This document shows positions 35,398 through 44,365 of a stretch of DNA of 64,000 nt, piece after piece. The notes under the pieces are model-generated. The model made no database searches. It saw only the letters and a program-made list of their open reading frames with translations, and was not told the DNA's origin. The stretch comes from a virus. Positions within the stretch are counted from its first letter, which is position 1, and each line of letters begins with the position of its first letter. The stretch lies in IMG/VR virus record IMGVR_UViG_3300044678_003030, positions 29,957-93,956 of that record; one strand, 5' to 3'. A program made the position numbers and the translations under genes.

Positions 35398-37199
35398 CAG
35401 TAGGTACCGTCCAGCCCCTGCCGCAGTTCAGCGCCGAAAGCGTAGGCAGGCACAGGGTGAACCCCGTGGATGTTCGAGCCGAGGCCCTCAGAAGCCGCGC
35501 GCGAGATTGTACCCTTGAGACCTCGGTGTGCGAGGAGGGCGAGCCAGTCGTCATCCAGCAGCGGGTTTGTCGCCAGAGGCTTCATGACGTGTTCGATCTT
35601 CGGCATGCTACGGCTGACGAGTACCTCTCGGATGCCTTTACGGCTCAGGTCGTTGGCGACTGACGGCGTGATGCGGGTACCGAAGGTGTAATGGAACACC
35701 TCTTGGCCTAGCACCTTCCCGATGGCGTCAGCCAAGGGAACACGAGACACGTCTTTGGCGTAGGTCTCTCGGAGGCGGTTGTAGTTGACCACGTCGCCCT
35801 TGATCAGCTCCGGGTGCGATGGGTCTTGCTCGGAGATGCGGACGTGGTTCAGAACGCTCTTGGCGAGCAGTTCGAAGTGGCGCCTGTCCATCGACACGCC
35901 TTCGTTCTTGTAGACCCCAGCCAGCGAGTTCACAAGGTTCTCCCGAGACGCCCCAATTCCCTTGTAAAGCGTCAGCTTGGCAGGGTGCGGAACTCCGTCT
36001 GTCAGGGAATCACCAGCCTCCACGTGCTGGCCAACCCTCACTTTTACGGAGAGCTCGGGCTGTGAGTAGAGCTTCTCCTTGTCCACCCACACGAAGTGAC
36101 CGCCTTGAGCCGCAGGTTCGATCTTCGTCACGACACCGTCGGCCGGCGCGAGGGTTGCTTCGTGCGCGAACGCCTTGGGGATCTCCAGGAGCTGTCGCAC
36201 TCCCTTGAGCCCCTGTGGGTTCAAATTGCGCTCACGAATCGTGAGCACCGCGTGCTTGGACCCGAGGGCCATCTGCGTAAGCGGCTCGGCGAGCGCATGC
36301 GCAGTACGGATTCCGACGTTCGTCCCAATGGAGTGGAGCTTGCCCTTTTCGTCGAGCCCCATGCACATCTGGCAGACGCCCTGCGTTGCCGTACACGTCA
36401 TAGGGCTGCGTACGGTGAAGTCGACGTCGTTCGCAGCGCGGAACTGCTGAACGACGCGCGGAGTGATCAGGGTGTTGCGCGGGATCTTGTGCTCAGAGAT
36501 GGCAAGGTATCGATCGATCGCGTGTTGATCATCGACGTGCAGGAGGACGCCGTTTTGCGTGCCACAGTCATGCGCGGTGACGACCTTGGAAGATGTGTTG
36601 GCGATGAGGAGCTTTGCCATCTCACCGGGTTGAGACACAGAGACGACGGACGCGACGTTGTTGGCGCGTGCTTCAGGCGCGACTTCCCAGTACTCAGCCG
36701 GCGAGAGACCCTCGGCATAGGAGTGCCGCACAAGGAAGGAACCGATGCCACGCCCAGGCAGGTTTGACGCGAGAGGGGTCGCGACGATCTTCATGAGCTG
36801 AGACGGGTTGCCGCGTGCCCCCGAGAGCGCCATGTGAGTCATTGACCCGGGGTGGCTCTTGGTCTGCGCCAAGAGCTGCGTCTGTGCTCCGATGACGAGC
36901 TTCTCCCTCTTGGTCGGGTCCTTCTCCGCAGCCAGAGCGTCGGCGACGTTGTTCATGATCGCGTCGCGCTCTTTGTAGAGCGGCCTTACGTCAGACACGC
37001 CGACGGTGATGCCTTCCAAGGTCGCGATCTCGTCGCCGCGCTTCTTGAGCTTCTGGATCGTCTCGACGTACTTCTGCGGGTCGGACTTCGCGAGCCCTAC
37101 GACATGGTCATGAAGCTGCCGCTGGGTCATCGGCCCTGAGACCTTGTACCCATCGGGCAACACGTTGTTGACCAGCAGATGTCCAATTGTTGTGGGCAT
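35397..37199 (-). CDS. DNA-directed RNA polymerase beta' subunit, C-terminal part
   Basis: A 600-residue protein equal to the C-terminal part of bacterial beta'. SGARGNPSQLMKIV and GLSPAEYW near residues 135-180 are the conserved bridge-helix/trigger-loop-side sequences. DCGT near residue 212 plus MTCTATQGVCQMC near residue 270 supply four cysteines for the beta' zinc site. GTNVGIRTAHALAEPLTQMAL is the conserved segment after it. The active-site aspartates are in the other RNA polymerase gene, so the two proteins must assemble. ATG 37199 is preferred to a TTG 21 bases earlier. Two unrelated late genes separate it from the beta gene. Confidence 0.92.
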   Translation of the reverse strand: MPTTIGHLLVNNVLPDGYKVSGPMTQRQLHDHVVGLAKSDPQKYVETIQKLKKRGDEIATLEGITVGVSDVRPLYKERDAIMNNVADALAAEKDPTKREKLVIGAQTQLLAQTKSHPGSMTHMALSGARGNPSQLMKIVATPLASNLPGRGIGSFLVRHSYAEGLSPAEYWEVAPEARANNVASVVSVSQPGEMAKLLIANTSSKVVTAHDCGTQNGVLLHVDDQHAIDRYLAISEHKIPRNTLITPRVVQQFRAANDVDFTVRSPMTCTATQGVCQMCMGLDEKGKLHSIGTNVGIRTAHALAEPLTQMALGSKHAVLTIRERNLNPQGLKGVRQLLEIPKAFAHEATLAPADGVVTKIEPAAQGGHFVWVDKEKLYSQPELSVKVRVGQHVEAGDSLTDGVPHPAKLTLYKGIGASRENLVNSLAGVYKNEGVSMDRRHFELLAKSVLNHVRISEQDPSHPELIKGDVVNYNRLRETYAKDVSRVPLADAIGKVLGQEVFHYTFGTRITPSVANDLSRKGIREVLVSRSMPKIEHVMKPLATNPLLDDDWLALLAHRGLKGTISRAASEGLGSNIHGVHPVPAYAFGAELRQGLDGTY

Positions 37200-37209
37200 T
37201 GAATGTGTG

Positions 37210-38037
37210 CTACCGAACAAATGCGTTCAGTTGTTGTACGTAGGAGGATTGTGGACCCGGCAGTCTGAGCGAAGCATCAAGCCGTGGCAGCGCCATGGCT
37301 TCGTTGCCAGGGGTCAGCCCCCGCCAACGTCCCAACTGCTTGGTCGCGGAGTCGACCGCGACTTGACGCTTCGCTGCGCTGGCGAGTGCGGGGGCTGCGT
37401 TGACCGCTTGCGTGGCTTTCCCGATCCCGTCTGCCATGTAGTGTCGGAAGTTCAACAGCCGGTTTGTTGATACATCTGGGTTTTTTGCGCTGTTGAGAAT
37501 CTTGTTCTGAACCCAGGCGCTGCTGACGGCCGTCTTGGTTGTGCGCCCCTTCAGTTTGATGCCAAGCTGCTTGAGAAGCCCAGGAGCGACGACAGGGGCC
37601 GCAGCCTTGTTGAAGCCGAACACGCTTCGAAGTGACGCGAGCTTGGACGCCTCGACGTGCGAAGGTTCCTGATTCGGGATGTTGCTCGGAAGTGGTGCGG
37701 CGTACGCAAAGAGCTGCCGTGGTGTGTTCATCCCGCTGTAGACTCCGTAGCCGAGACCCGCGAGGCCGCCGATAACGCCGCCGAGGTCTTTGCCTGCCGG
37801 GTTGTCGAGGAGGTTGCCGAGGGCCATTCCCGCCCCAACGCCTGCGGGTGTTGCGAGCGCAGAGACTCGTGCGCCGCGCTTGAACTTCTCCCACGCCGTA
37901 GGGTTCGACATCATGACCGTAATCAGCCGTCGATCCTCCGGCGTGCCGGGTTGATCCTCGTACCCATGTGTTGACGCAACCCCGGGCGGCACGTCATTGG
38001 CGGTCTTCGTGAAGCCGAATACGATGTCGAGGTTCAT
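37210..38037 (-). CDS. Late protein with two VFGF motifs, between RNA polymerase genes
   Basis: A 275-residue protein starting MNLDIVFGFTKTANDVPPG. A second related motif, SVFGFNKAAAPVVAPG, occurs near residue 145. Glycine/alanine-rich hydrophobic stretches fill about residues 60-100. A third Lys-Thr-Ala motif (RTTKTAVSS) follows. ATG 38037 is chosen because it directly follows the previous stop and gives the shared motif at the N-terminus. No family recognised; position between polymerase genes hints at a packaged polymerase-associated protein (inference). Confidence 0.5.
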   Translation of the reverse strand: MNLDIVFGFTKTANDVPPGVASTHGYEDQPGTPEDRRLITVMMSNPTAWEKFKRGARVSALATPAGVGAGMALGNLLDNPAGKDLGGVIGGLAGLGYGVYSGMNTPRQLFAYAAPLPSNIPNQEPSHVEASKLASLRSVFGFNKAAAPVVAPGLLKQLGIKLKGRTTKTAVSSAWVQNKILNSAKNPDVSTNRLLNFRHYMADGIGKATQAVNAAPALASAAKRQVAVDSATKQLGRWRGLTPGNEAMALPRLDASLRLPGPQSSYVQQLNAFVR

Positions 38038-38041
38038 CAGG

Positions 38042-38914
38042 TCACCAGTCGAATGGTACAGGGATCGTGGCTTCGATCTCAGATCCACGGCTTCCGGCCT
38101 CGCCACGCCTCTTGCGCAACACCGACTTGGCCTTGCCGTTCTCGTCGAATCCGAAGTCTGTCTTCTGTAGCACGTCGATGAGCGGCTGGAGCGGGTCCGC
38201 TGCGCTGGTCTTCACCGCGTGAAAACCGAAGACTTCATCGAAGGAAGCCAGCTTCGCCGGAAGTTGCAGGGGTTGGGTACGCGCTTTGACTCCGAGCAGT
38301 GCCTTCGTCTCAGGGTCTAGCTCGGCTTCGACATTGTCCGCCGTGGACTTACTCCCCAGGATCTGTCCCTTGAGGTAGTAGCCGAGCCCAGGGATTCCTT
38401 CTGTGACGACGTGCGGCAGTCCTTGGATAAGAGCCTTGGTTTTGCCAATGCGCCGTGCCAGCATTGTCGCCGCTGGGTGGGCGTCTTCGTGCATCGTCCA
38501 GTTGTCGCCGTGCGAGTGGAGATGAAAGAGGTTGTCCGGGTGCCTGTACGTCCTGAACTCGTCCTGTCCCTTTTCAGGCACTGCAATCAGGACAGACTCG
38601 AACCCGAGGTTTTGGACGTCATCTCGCGAGATATGGCTCTTGGGGATGAGCACACGCTTGTGCCCGGTACCCGCGTAAACACCCTTGGTGCGAAGAAGAT
38701 TCGCGTAGTTGTCGAAGCGGGCCTGAACTTCAGGTGAAACATCGGCGAGCTTCTCGGGGTTCGCCCTAGCAGCGTCTTCGAACTTCCCCTTGAGGTCGTA
38801 GAACCCCGGCGAGGGGTCCACGTAGAACCCCCGTCGCTTCATCTTTCGGCGAGTCTCAACAGGCTGTCCCGCTGCGAGCTTGCAGACGAGGGTACTGGCT
38901 TCGTAGGGGTGCAC
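38042..38914 (-). CDS. Late protein with a histidine cluster, between RNA polymerase genes
   Basis: A protein of about 290 residues. LFHLHSHGDNWTMHEDAHPAATMLARR near residue 150 has five histidines in about 20 residues and could bind metal, but no known fold is recognised. PAKLASFDEVFGFHAVKTSAADP near the C-terminus combines the Lys-x-Ala, VFGF and dispersed-dyad signatures. GTG 38914 is chosen because it lies just after the RNA polymerase stop; ATG 38842 is an alternative. Confidence 0.5.
   Translation of the reverse strand: MHPYEASTLVCKLAAGQPVETRRKMKRRGFYVDPSPGFYDLKGKFEDAARANPEKLADVSPEVQARFDNYANLLRTKGVYAGTGHKRVLIPKSHISRDDVQNLGFESVLIAVPEKGQDEFRTYRHPDNLFHLHSHGDNWTMHEDAHPAATMLARRIGKTKALIQGLPHVVTEGIPGLGYYLKGQILGSKSTADNVEAELDPETKALLGVKARTQPLQLPAKLASFDEVFGFHAVKTSAADPLQPLIDVLQKTDFGFDENGKAKSVLRKRRGEAGSRGSEIEATIPVPFDW
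38211..38223. repeat. Dispersed dyad TTCAC-CGC-GTGAA, site 17
   Basis: Exact match, read on the - strand as Phe-His-Ala-Val-Lys followed by Thr-Ser. Confidence 0.85.
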
Positions 38915-38933
38915 GCTGGAAGGGTAATGCAGG

Positions 38934-41900
38934 TCAGCCGATTTCGACGGGGTCGTCGACTTTGACTTCGCCGCGACGCCATGCCGCAACGGCTTCGGCC
39001 TCAGTCTTGAATCGACGCACAGGTTGCGCCTTGTTGGGCGTGTACTTGAGCGCGTGCGTGATCCCGATGATCGCCTCGTGCTGCGGAAACGCCATCAGCT
39101 TGTTGGGCGTCTGGTCGGAGAGCAGCAGGTGGGACATTGTCATGCGCTTGGCGTCGTCGATACCTGCGCGGGTGAGCGGTACGTGAACCTGAAGGGTGTC
39201 ACCGTCGTAGTCCAGGTTGAAGCCCTTCTCCACGAAGGGCGAAACCCTGATCGTCTTCCCCATCGTCGGCTGTGCGTACGCGGCGACGATGCCGAAGCGG
39301 TGGAGCGTCGGCGCGCGGTTCAGTAGCACAGGCCGCTCCTTGGTCTCTTCCACGAGGCATTGCTTCGCAGCAGGCGCCCGCTTGTCGACGAGCTCTCGTG
39401 CGTGAAGCGCGCTGTAGCCCTTGCGCACCAGTCGAGCGACCAGGAGCTTGTCGAACATCTGCCAGAGCATGTCTTCAGGCAGGCTCACAGCGTCCATGTG
39501 CAGGTTGCCGTCAGGCACCGCCGTACCACGGCCAGAGACGTCTTGCTGCCTCTTCATCAGCTTGCGCTGGAAGAAGCCACCCTTTGGTGACCCTTGCCCA
39601 GAGACCTGAGTCAAGAACCCCTTGACCTCCTCCTTCTGGAGCTTCTGGTCGTCGACGGTGTGGGTCCCGAACACGGCTCCAACGGCGTTGTAGAGCGCAG
39701 CCCGGTGCTTCGGAACGTCCGAGTCAAGGACGGCGTCCTTGACGGCGTCGTTCACGTCCATGAGATGCCCGTAGAGCTTGTTCGCATCGGCGACCATGAG
39801 CTGAGACGGGTTGTTCTTCTGCTGCGTGATCGGGCGGAAGATCGGCGGAATCACAGGCACCTTCGAGAGTACGTAGGCGTTCTCCGGTCGGAGCCCCTCG
39901 GCCTTGAGGGCGCGTAGGTACTTGATCTGCTTCACCGCGTTGTTCAAGTCGCTCGCCTTGAGCATCGGCAGCTTGCCCTCAAGCTCCTTGAGTTTGGCGT
40001 CGATGTTGATGCTCGCGAGCTCCTTCTTGATGTGCCCGCCGCCCTTCTCCTTGAGGAGGTCGGTGAACCGCTTCTCGGTCAGTCCGAGGAGGCGCCGAAT
40101 CGGCTCCTCAAACACCGGGTTGGGCATGGCCTCGTGAAGGTCCACGTGGGAGTAGAGCGTGCCCTCGGTGCCGCCCGTGAGGAAGGGGTCAAACAGCCCG
40201 CCCTTTTCGGGCTTGAGGTTCTTGGCGATGAGGGTCTTGCTGTTTTGCACAGCACCCGAAGAGCGCGCCATGATGTCAGCGTCCGTCGCCGGCAGCAGGC
40301 GGAACTTGGAGCCATCCTTGCGGACCTTGACTCCCGCGCCTTCGAGCATCGCCTGGAACTTGTTGAAAGCGAACGACGGACGGTTCGCCGGGAGGGGCTG
40401 TCCGAGCTGAATCGCGCGCCAGAACGCCTCGTTCTTCTGCCCTCGGATGTTGGCGGCGTCGGAGAGCATTCCGCGTGCGTTGTGCGCCAGCAGCGCATCC
40501 ACCTCCATCTTGCCGAGGCCCTTGGCGCCTTCTTCGCCACCCTGCTTGAGGGGCTGCTCGTTGGCGTCGTAAGGGCCGACACCGTGGCCCGCGAAGTTTG
40601 TGTCCGTCGACTTGAAGAGCTTGAAGATGAAGCTCCGACCCACGAACACACCTTGTCCGTCAGGGCCGACGATCTTTCGGCCGCTCACAGGGTCGTGTAC
40701 GTGTTCGTACCCGCTGACGTTGTGCTCCTTGGCGAGCCTCTCGACCCAGTCGATGGCGTTCTCGGACGACGCGTTGTCGAAGAAGATCGGCTTCTTGGTC
40801 TTCTCCGCGATCTTACCCGCCAGAGCCTCGTGGAGCTGCGCCGGGTTGATGCGGGAGACCACGCCCGCGCTCGTCATCAGTAGCTCAACAGGATTGCCTG
40901 CGGAGTCTTTGATCATCTCCTTGTCGGAGACGATCTTGGCGACCACGCCTTTCCCGCCGAAGCGGTTCGCCAGCTTGTCGCCGACCTGCATCTGCTCGTG
41001 GGTCTTCACGAGGACCGCGATCTGCGTCGGGGTACGCACGACGTCGACGACTTCTCCCTGCGTCCCATGCTCCCAGGACAGGGAGACTTCCTGCCAGGGC
41101 TTGGTGAGCGTCTTGGAGATCTTGCCGAGCATCAGGTCGGTGCCGGTGACCTGTGCCTTGGCGAGTCCTGCGACGAGGAGGTCGTGGTGGTTTACCTTCG
41201 CCCCCTTCTTCACGACGCCGGTTTCGTCGAGCTGCGCATACTGCGAGGGTTGGTACTTCGCGCCGAAGTAGACCTTGTGGCGCTTCGCCGAGAGCTCGAT
41301 CGTCGCGTTGAGCGGAAAGACCTCGCGGTACATGTGCTCGGAGGTCATTCGCTTGGCGAAGCCCTCGCTGATCACCACGGCGTCGTTGGAGTTCAGCCCG
41401 TAGTAGGGCATGTACGCGACACGCGCGTTGAGCCCTGACGCGAGCGTGCCGTTGCGCGTGAAGTTCGAGTCGCCGAGCATCTGCCCCATCTCGACGGTGT
41501 CGTTGGCCTTCACCGAGAGGGTGTGGTGCAGGCGCGTCTTCGAGGGGAAGGGGAAGTTGTCGCTGTAGGGGACCTTGATGAGCTCACGCTCGCGACGGGC
41601 CGCTTCTTTCACCGAGTGAACCTCGGCCGGGCTCGGGTTTTCCCACGGGGCGTAGCCGTGCATAAACCACTCACCGAGCGAACCCGTATTGAGATCATCA
41701 AGGCTGTCATCATGCGTAAGCTGCGGGGGCAGGACACCGTACACCACATCAGCGGCTAGCCGGGGGAGACGCTTGCCGGCAGAGGCCAACGCACCATCCG
41801 CGCCAGGGTAATTGAACATGTACCGAACGTCGCGCCCGGCCAGCCCTGCGTTCATTGCGGCGTGGTTTGCCCAGATGCGCCCGTAGCTCGCCGTCTTCGA

Positions 41901-44006
41901 CCCCTTCCGGTAGTCCTCGATCTCTTCCTTGAGATCATCCCAGGAGGCGTACTCGACGCGGTTGACACAGCGAGTCTTCGGCTTGCGCTCGATCTGACGC
42001 AGGACCGTGTCGACCTTCTCCATGGGGACGCCGACGATGAACTTCACATCGGCCGGCTTCCACTCACCATCTTCGTTCTGTTCGTCGGTGTCGACGGAGA
42101 CCAGGGCGCCGTCAGGGTCGTCACCGACCCAGAAGTCCAGGGAGTCGCCATCAGGGCCTTCGAAGCCCGGGAGGTAGCCATAGTCGCAGGGGAAGGGATG
42201 ACCCCAGGGCTTCTCGCCCTTCTCGATCTCGATTTCGAAGGTGAAGGGCCCGTGCTTCTTGGACTGCGCCACCGGGCGGTCCGCGAGCTTCTCTTCCTCT
42301 GCGGCCCTCTTGGCGCGGCGCGGCTCAATGTAGATGAACCCGTGTTCGATCTTGCGCACAATGCCGCTCACGGGCGCGAGCGGCACAACCATGCGGCCGT
42401 AGAAGTCCTCATAGGACCCCCCGTCCGGGTGTTTGACCTGCACCAAGGGCGCCTCCCGCTGAAGCAGTGGCAGACCCTGTGTCTGCATCTTGGAGCCCAT
42501 GATCGCACGGTTCCCCTGGATCGAGTGCAGGAGAGGGATCAGGCTCGTGGCCGGCGAGTAGGTGTGCGAGACGTGGAGCTGCTGATAGTCAACGTCCTTG
42601 GCGTCGACCTTCTGGACCTGCCCTTGGTGAAGCGCGTCTACACGCCCCTGCATGCGCTGATGCGGGAAGGCGATGACTTTGCTCATCATGTCCGAGGCGT
42701 TCACGAACTCGGTCTTGTTGGTCCGTGCGTTCCTGAGCGGTGTGTAGAGGTTGCCCTCTTCGTCTCGGTGAGCGGCGATCGTGGCGCGGATGTCGACGCC
42801 TGCGTGGCCGCTCTCTGGCGTGCGGATCGGGTCGAGGATGCCGAAGTGCGTCGCGTGCGTGAGGCGTGTTGAAAAAGGGATCGCGCGCTCACTGGGAATG
42901 CCGCCCTCTCCGAGCGCTGTGACCTTCACCGAGTGATCGAGGAGCTCAAGCGGGTTGATTCCCGTGGGCACCGCTGAAAGGGCGCTCGACGTGATGAACT
43001 GGCGCAGCGGCTGGGAGAAAGGAGCTGGCTTGAGAGAGCCTCGGATCTCCTGCTTGCCGTTGAGCGCCATGCGAGCCTTCGGAGCCCATTCGCGCGCGGT
43101 GAGCTTCACGCGCTCTGCGAGAAAGTCGTCCACGCTGTGGAATGTCTTGAACGCGAGCGAGTCGGCGTCGTCCTCCGGGTCTTGACCCCTGTGCACGCGG
43201 AGCAGCTTTTGCGCTGCGGCGAGGAGCGCAGGCGGGGTGACCTTGTCGTGTGACGCCCCGAGCGTGATGCGCGTGACGTGCGCGTCCATCACGGTGTTTC
43301 CGAAGCGCTTGATGACCTCTGCGAGCTTCTCGGTGTGGCTCGCCTTGGCATTGAACACGGACTCGTGCGCGAGCTTTTGGTAGAGCTTCGCGATCGAGAT
43401 CTCCTCCTTGCCGCCGAAGAGCGCCTTGTTGGCGTCAGCGATGGGAGCGCCGAGCTCGCGCGCGATGACCTCATGGGTGACCCCGAGGGCGCGTAGCACA
43501 GGGTAGAGCGGGATGTTCGTCGAGTCGTAGACGAGGTAGAACGCTGACTTCGCCGGGTCGATCGTGACGTTGAAGTTCGCACCCTTGGAGAGGTTGAACG
43601 TCGTGTGCAGCTCCCCGTTCGCGCTCCGCTGCGTGTACGCGCCAGGACGGCGACGCAGCATGTTCGCGATCTGGTACTCGTTGCCGTCCATCAGGATGGT
43701 GTGGCGTTCGGAGAACCACGGGAGGTGCGTGAGGGTGAAGTTGCGCGCCTCGTTGACGATCTTCCCGTCGCCGTCTTTCAGGACGAGCGTCCCCTTCACG
43801 GGCTCAGAGAGCGAGTCGCCGGTGAGGAGCGCGTGCTTCTGCTCCTCAGGGGAGAAGTCTCGCGCGAGCACCTTGATGTCCTTGACCTCCAGGGTGCGAC
43901 CCTTGAGATCGACGGGGAATGCGCGTTCGAGCTCCCTGACGACTTTCCCGCGCACATTTTCGCGCAGCGAGTGGGCGTCGGTGAGTACAGGTGACAGGAC
44001 AGGCAT
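38934..44006 (-). CDS. RNA polymerase beta / beta'-N-terminal fusion with inserted pyrophosphatase-like domain
   Basis: A 1690-residue protein combining beta with the N-terminal half of beta'. Beta motifs: ILDPIRTPESGHAGVDI near residue 390, YGLNSNDAVVISEGF near 865, KLANRFGGKGVVAKI near 1010 and NPAQLHEALAGK. Beta' motifs: RPVLLNRAPTLHRFGI and NLDYDGDTLQ, the latter keeping all three catalytic aspartates, near residue 1600. Residues about 583-700 interrupt beta with GPFTFEI, CDYGYLPGFEG and DGDSLDFWVGDD, hallmarks of family-I inorganic pyrophosphatase, followed by a SKTASYG motif. It needs the separate beta'-C gene at 35397. No alpha or omega subunit is recognised in the window. Confidence 0.93.
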   Translation of the reverse strand: MPVLSPVLTDAHSLRENVRGKVVRELERAFPVDLKGRTLEVKDIKVLARDFSPEEQKHALLTGDSLSEPVKGTLVLKDGDGKIVNEARNFTLTHLPWFSERHTILMDGNEYQIANMLRRRPGAYTQRSANGELHTTFNLSKGANFNVTIDPAKSAFYLVYDSTNIPLYPVLRALGVTHEVIARELGAPIADANKALFGGKEEISIAKLYQKLAHESVFNAKASHTEKLAEVIKRFGNTVMDAHVTRITLGASHDKVTPPALLAAAQKLLRVHRGQDPEDDADSLAFKTFHSVDDFLAERVKLTAREWAPKARMALNGKQEIRGSLKPAPFSQPLRQFITSSALSAVPTGINPLELLDHSVKVTALGEGGIPSERAIPFSTRLTHATHFGILDPIRTPESGHAGVDIRATIAAHRDEEGNLYTPLRNARTNKTEFVNASDMMSKVIAFPHQRMQGRVDALHQGQVQKVDAKDVDYQQLHVSHTYSPATSLIPLLHSIQGNRAIMGSKMQTQGLPLLQREAPLVQVKHPDGGSYEDFYGRMVVPLAPVSGIVRKIEHGFIYIEPRRAKRAAEEEKLADRPVAQSKKHGPFTFEIEIEKGEKPWGHPFPCDYGYLPGFEGPDGDSLDFWVGDDPDGALVSVDTDEQNEDGEWKPADVKFIVGVPMEKVDTVLRQIERKPKTRCVNRVEYASWDDLKEEIEDYRKGSKTASYGRIWANHAAMNAGLAGRDVRYMFNYPGADGALASAGKRLPRLAADVVYGVLPPQLTHDDSLDDLNTGSLGEWFMHGYAPWENPSPAEVHSVKEAARRERELIKVPYSDNFPFPSKTRLHHTLSVKANDTVEMGQMLGDSNFTRNGTLASGLNARVAYMPYYGLNSNDAVVISEGFAKRMTSEHMYREVFPLNATIELSAKRHKVYFGAKYQPSQYAQLDETGVVKKGAKVNHHDLLVAGLAKAQVTGTDLMLGKISKTLTKPWQEVSLSWEHGTQGEVVDVVRTPTQIAVLVKTHEQMQVGDKLANRFGGKGVVAKIVSDKEMIKDSAGNPVELLMTSAGVVSRINPAQLHEALAGKIAEKTKKPIFFDNASSENAIDWVERLAKEHNVSGYEHVHDPVSGRKIVGPDGQGVFVGRSFIFKLFKSTDTNFAGHGVGPYDANEQPLKQGGEEGAKGLGKMEVDALLAHNARGMLSDAANIRGQKNEAFWRAIQLGQPLPANRPSFAFNKFQAMLEGAGVKVRKDGSKFRLLPATDADIMARSSGAVQNSKTLIAKNLKPEKGGLFDPFLTGGTEGTLYSHVDLHEAMPNPVFEEPIRRLLGLTEKRFTDLLKEKGGGHIKKELASINIDAKLKELEGKLPMLKASDLNNAVKQIKYLRALKAEGLRPENAYVLSKVPVIPPIFRPITQQKNNPSQLMVADANKLYGHLMDVNDAVKDAVLDSDVPKHRAALYNAVGAVFGTHTVDDQKLQKEEVKGFLTQVSGQGSPKGGFFQRKLMKRQQDVSGRGTAVPDGNLHMDAVSLPEDMLWQMFDKLLVARLVRKGYSALHARELVDKRAPAAKQCLVEETKERPVLLNRAPTLHRFGIVAAYAQPTMGKTIRVSPFVEKGFNLDYDGDTLQVHVPLTRAGIDDAKRMTMSHLLLSDQTPNKLMAFPQHEAIIGITHALKYTPNKAQPVRRFKTEAEAVAAWRRGEVKVDDPVEIG
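41608..41620. repeat. Dispersed dyad TTCAC-CGA-GTGAA, site 18
   Basis: Exact match in the RNA polymerase gene, read on the - strand as Val-His-Ser-Val-Lys. A one-mismatch relative lies at 42925 in the same gene. Confidence 0.85.
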
Positions 44007-44012
44007 GAGCGT

Positions 44013-44027
44013 AATACTACGCGTATT
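44013..44027. promoter_or_regulatory. Dyad AATAC-N5-GTATT in a divergent promoter region
   Basis: An inverted repeat with 5-bp arms lies seven bases from the RNA polymerase start and 30 bases from a divergent + gene. The A/T-rich stretch probably holds -10 elements for one or both directions. Confidence 0.4.
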
Positions 44028-44056
44028 CTGTGGTAGAAGAAGTTGTGGAGGTACCT

Positions 44057-44236
44057 GTGTCGATGCTAAGCGCAGCGCTGTTCGCTCTCATGCACTCATA
44101 CGCGCCGTACATGCCCGGCGAGGTGCCTCCTGCCCCGGTTCCGCGCGTGCCGCTGTGTCCGGTGGTGCAACTGGCGCCGGTTCGAGTTCGTCGTGGCTTT
44201 TCCTCGACGAAGATGCAGCCTCGTAAGTACGTCTGA
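44057..44236 (+). CDS. Small proline-rich protein, possible membrane or exported peptide
   Basis: A 59-residue protein starting with a hydrophobic stretch (MLSAALFALMHSY), then a proline-rich middle with one cysteine and a basic C-terminus. GGAGG lies five bases before GTG 44057; ATG 44063 is the alternative. It is one of two tiny + strand genes placed between the portal-side gene and RNA polymerase, opposite to both. The pattern faintly recalls small proline-rich lysis lipoproteins, but there is no convincing lipobox. Function unknown. Confidence 0.5.
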   Translation: MSMLSAALFALMHSYAPYMPGEVPPAPVPRVPLCPVVQLAPVRVRRGFSSTKMQPRKYV

Positions 44237-44246
44237 GGAGGTCCTC

Positions 44247-44312
44247 GTGGTTATTCGTTCGGTCTTCGACAAGGTGCTGCGCGCCGCGCTGCGCCTTGTC
44301 CTTCCTGCTTGA
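44247..44312 (+). CDS. 21-residue amphipathic peptide
   Basis: The frame MVIRSVFDKVLRAALRLVLPA runs from GTG 44247 with AGGAGG six bases upstream, a perfect ribosome site, 10 bases after the previous stop. It would form an amphipathic helix with arginine/lysine on one face. A strong hairpin follows directly. It is too short to judge by composition; ribosome site, spacing and terminator are the support. Confidence 0.45.
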   Translation: MVIRSVFDKVLRAALRLVLPA

Positions 44313-44313
44313 T

Positions 44314-44326
44314 TTCACGGGGTGAA
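44314..44326. repeat. Dispersed dyad TTCAC-GGG-GTGAA, site 19
   Basis: Exact match between the 21-residue peptide stop and the convergent - gene end. Its last bases form the beginning of the adjoining hairpin stem. Confidence 0.85.
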
Positions 44327-44365
44327 ACCCGCGCACCGGGCCTACAGCTTCGGTGCGCGGGTTTC
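44324..44365. terminator. Hairpin terminator between convergent genes
   Basis: A perfect 15-bp stem (44324-44338 with 44351-44365) with GAAACCC/GGGTTTC ends and a 12-base loop, at the meeting point of the + small genes and the - strand 157-residue gene, whose last codons lie in it. Confidence 0.65.

Noticed and set aside
42925-42937. TTCAC-CGA-GTGAT, and similar near-matches at 48814 (ATCAC-TCG-GTGAA), 55053 (TTCAC-TGC-GTGAC), 58464 (CTCAC-AC-GTGAA) and 63487 (CTCAC-GCG-GTGCA)
   Set aside because: Each has one or more mismatches or a shorter spacer, so they were not counted as exact dyads, though 58464 would fill the largest gap.
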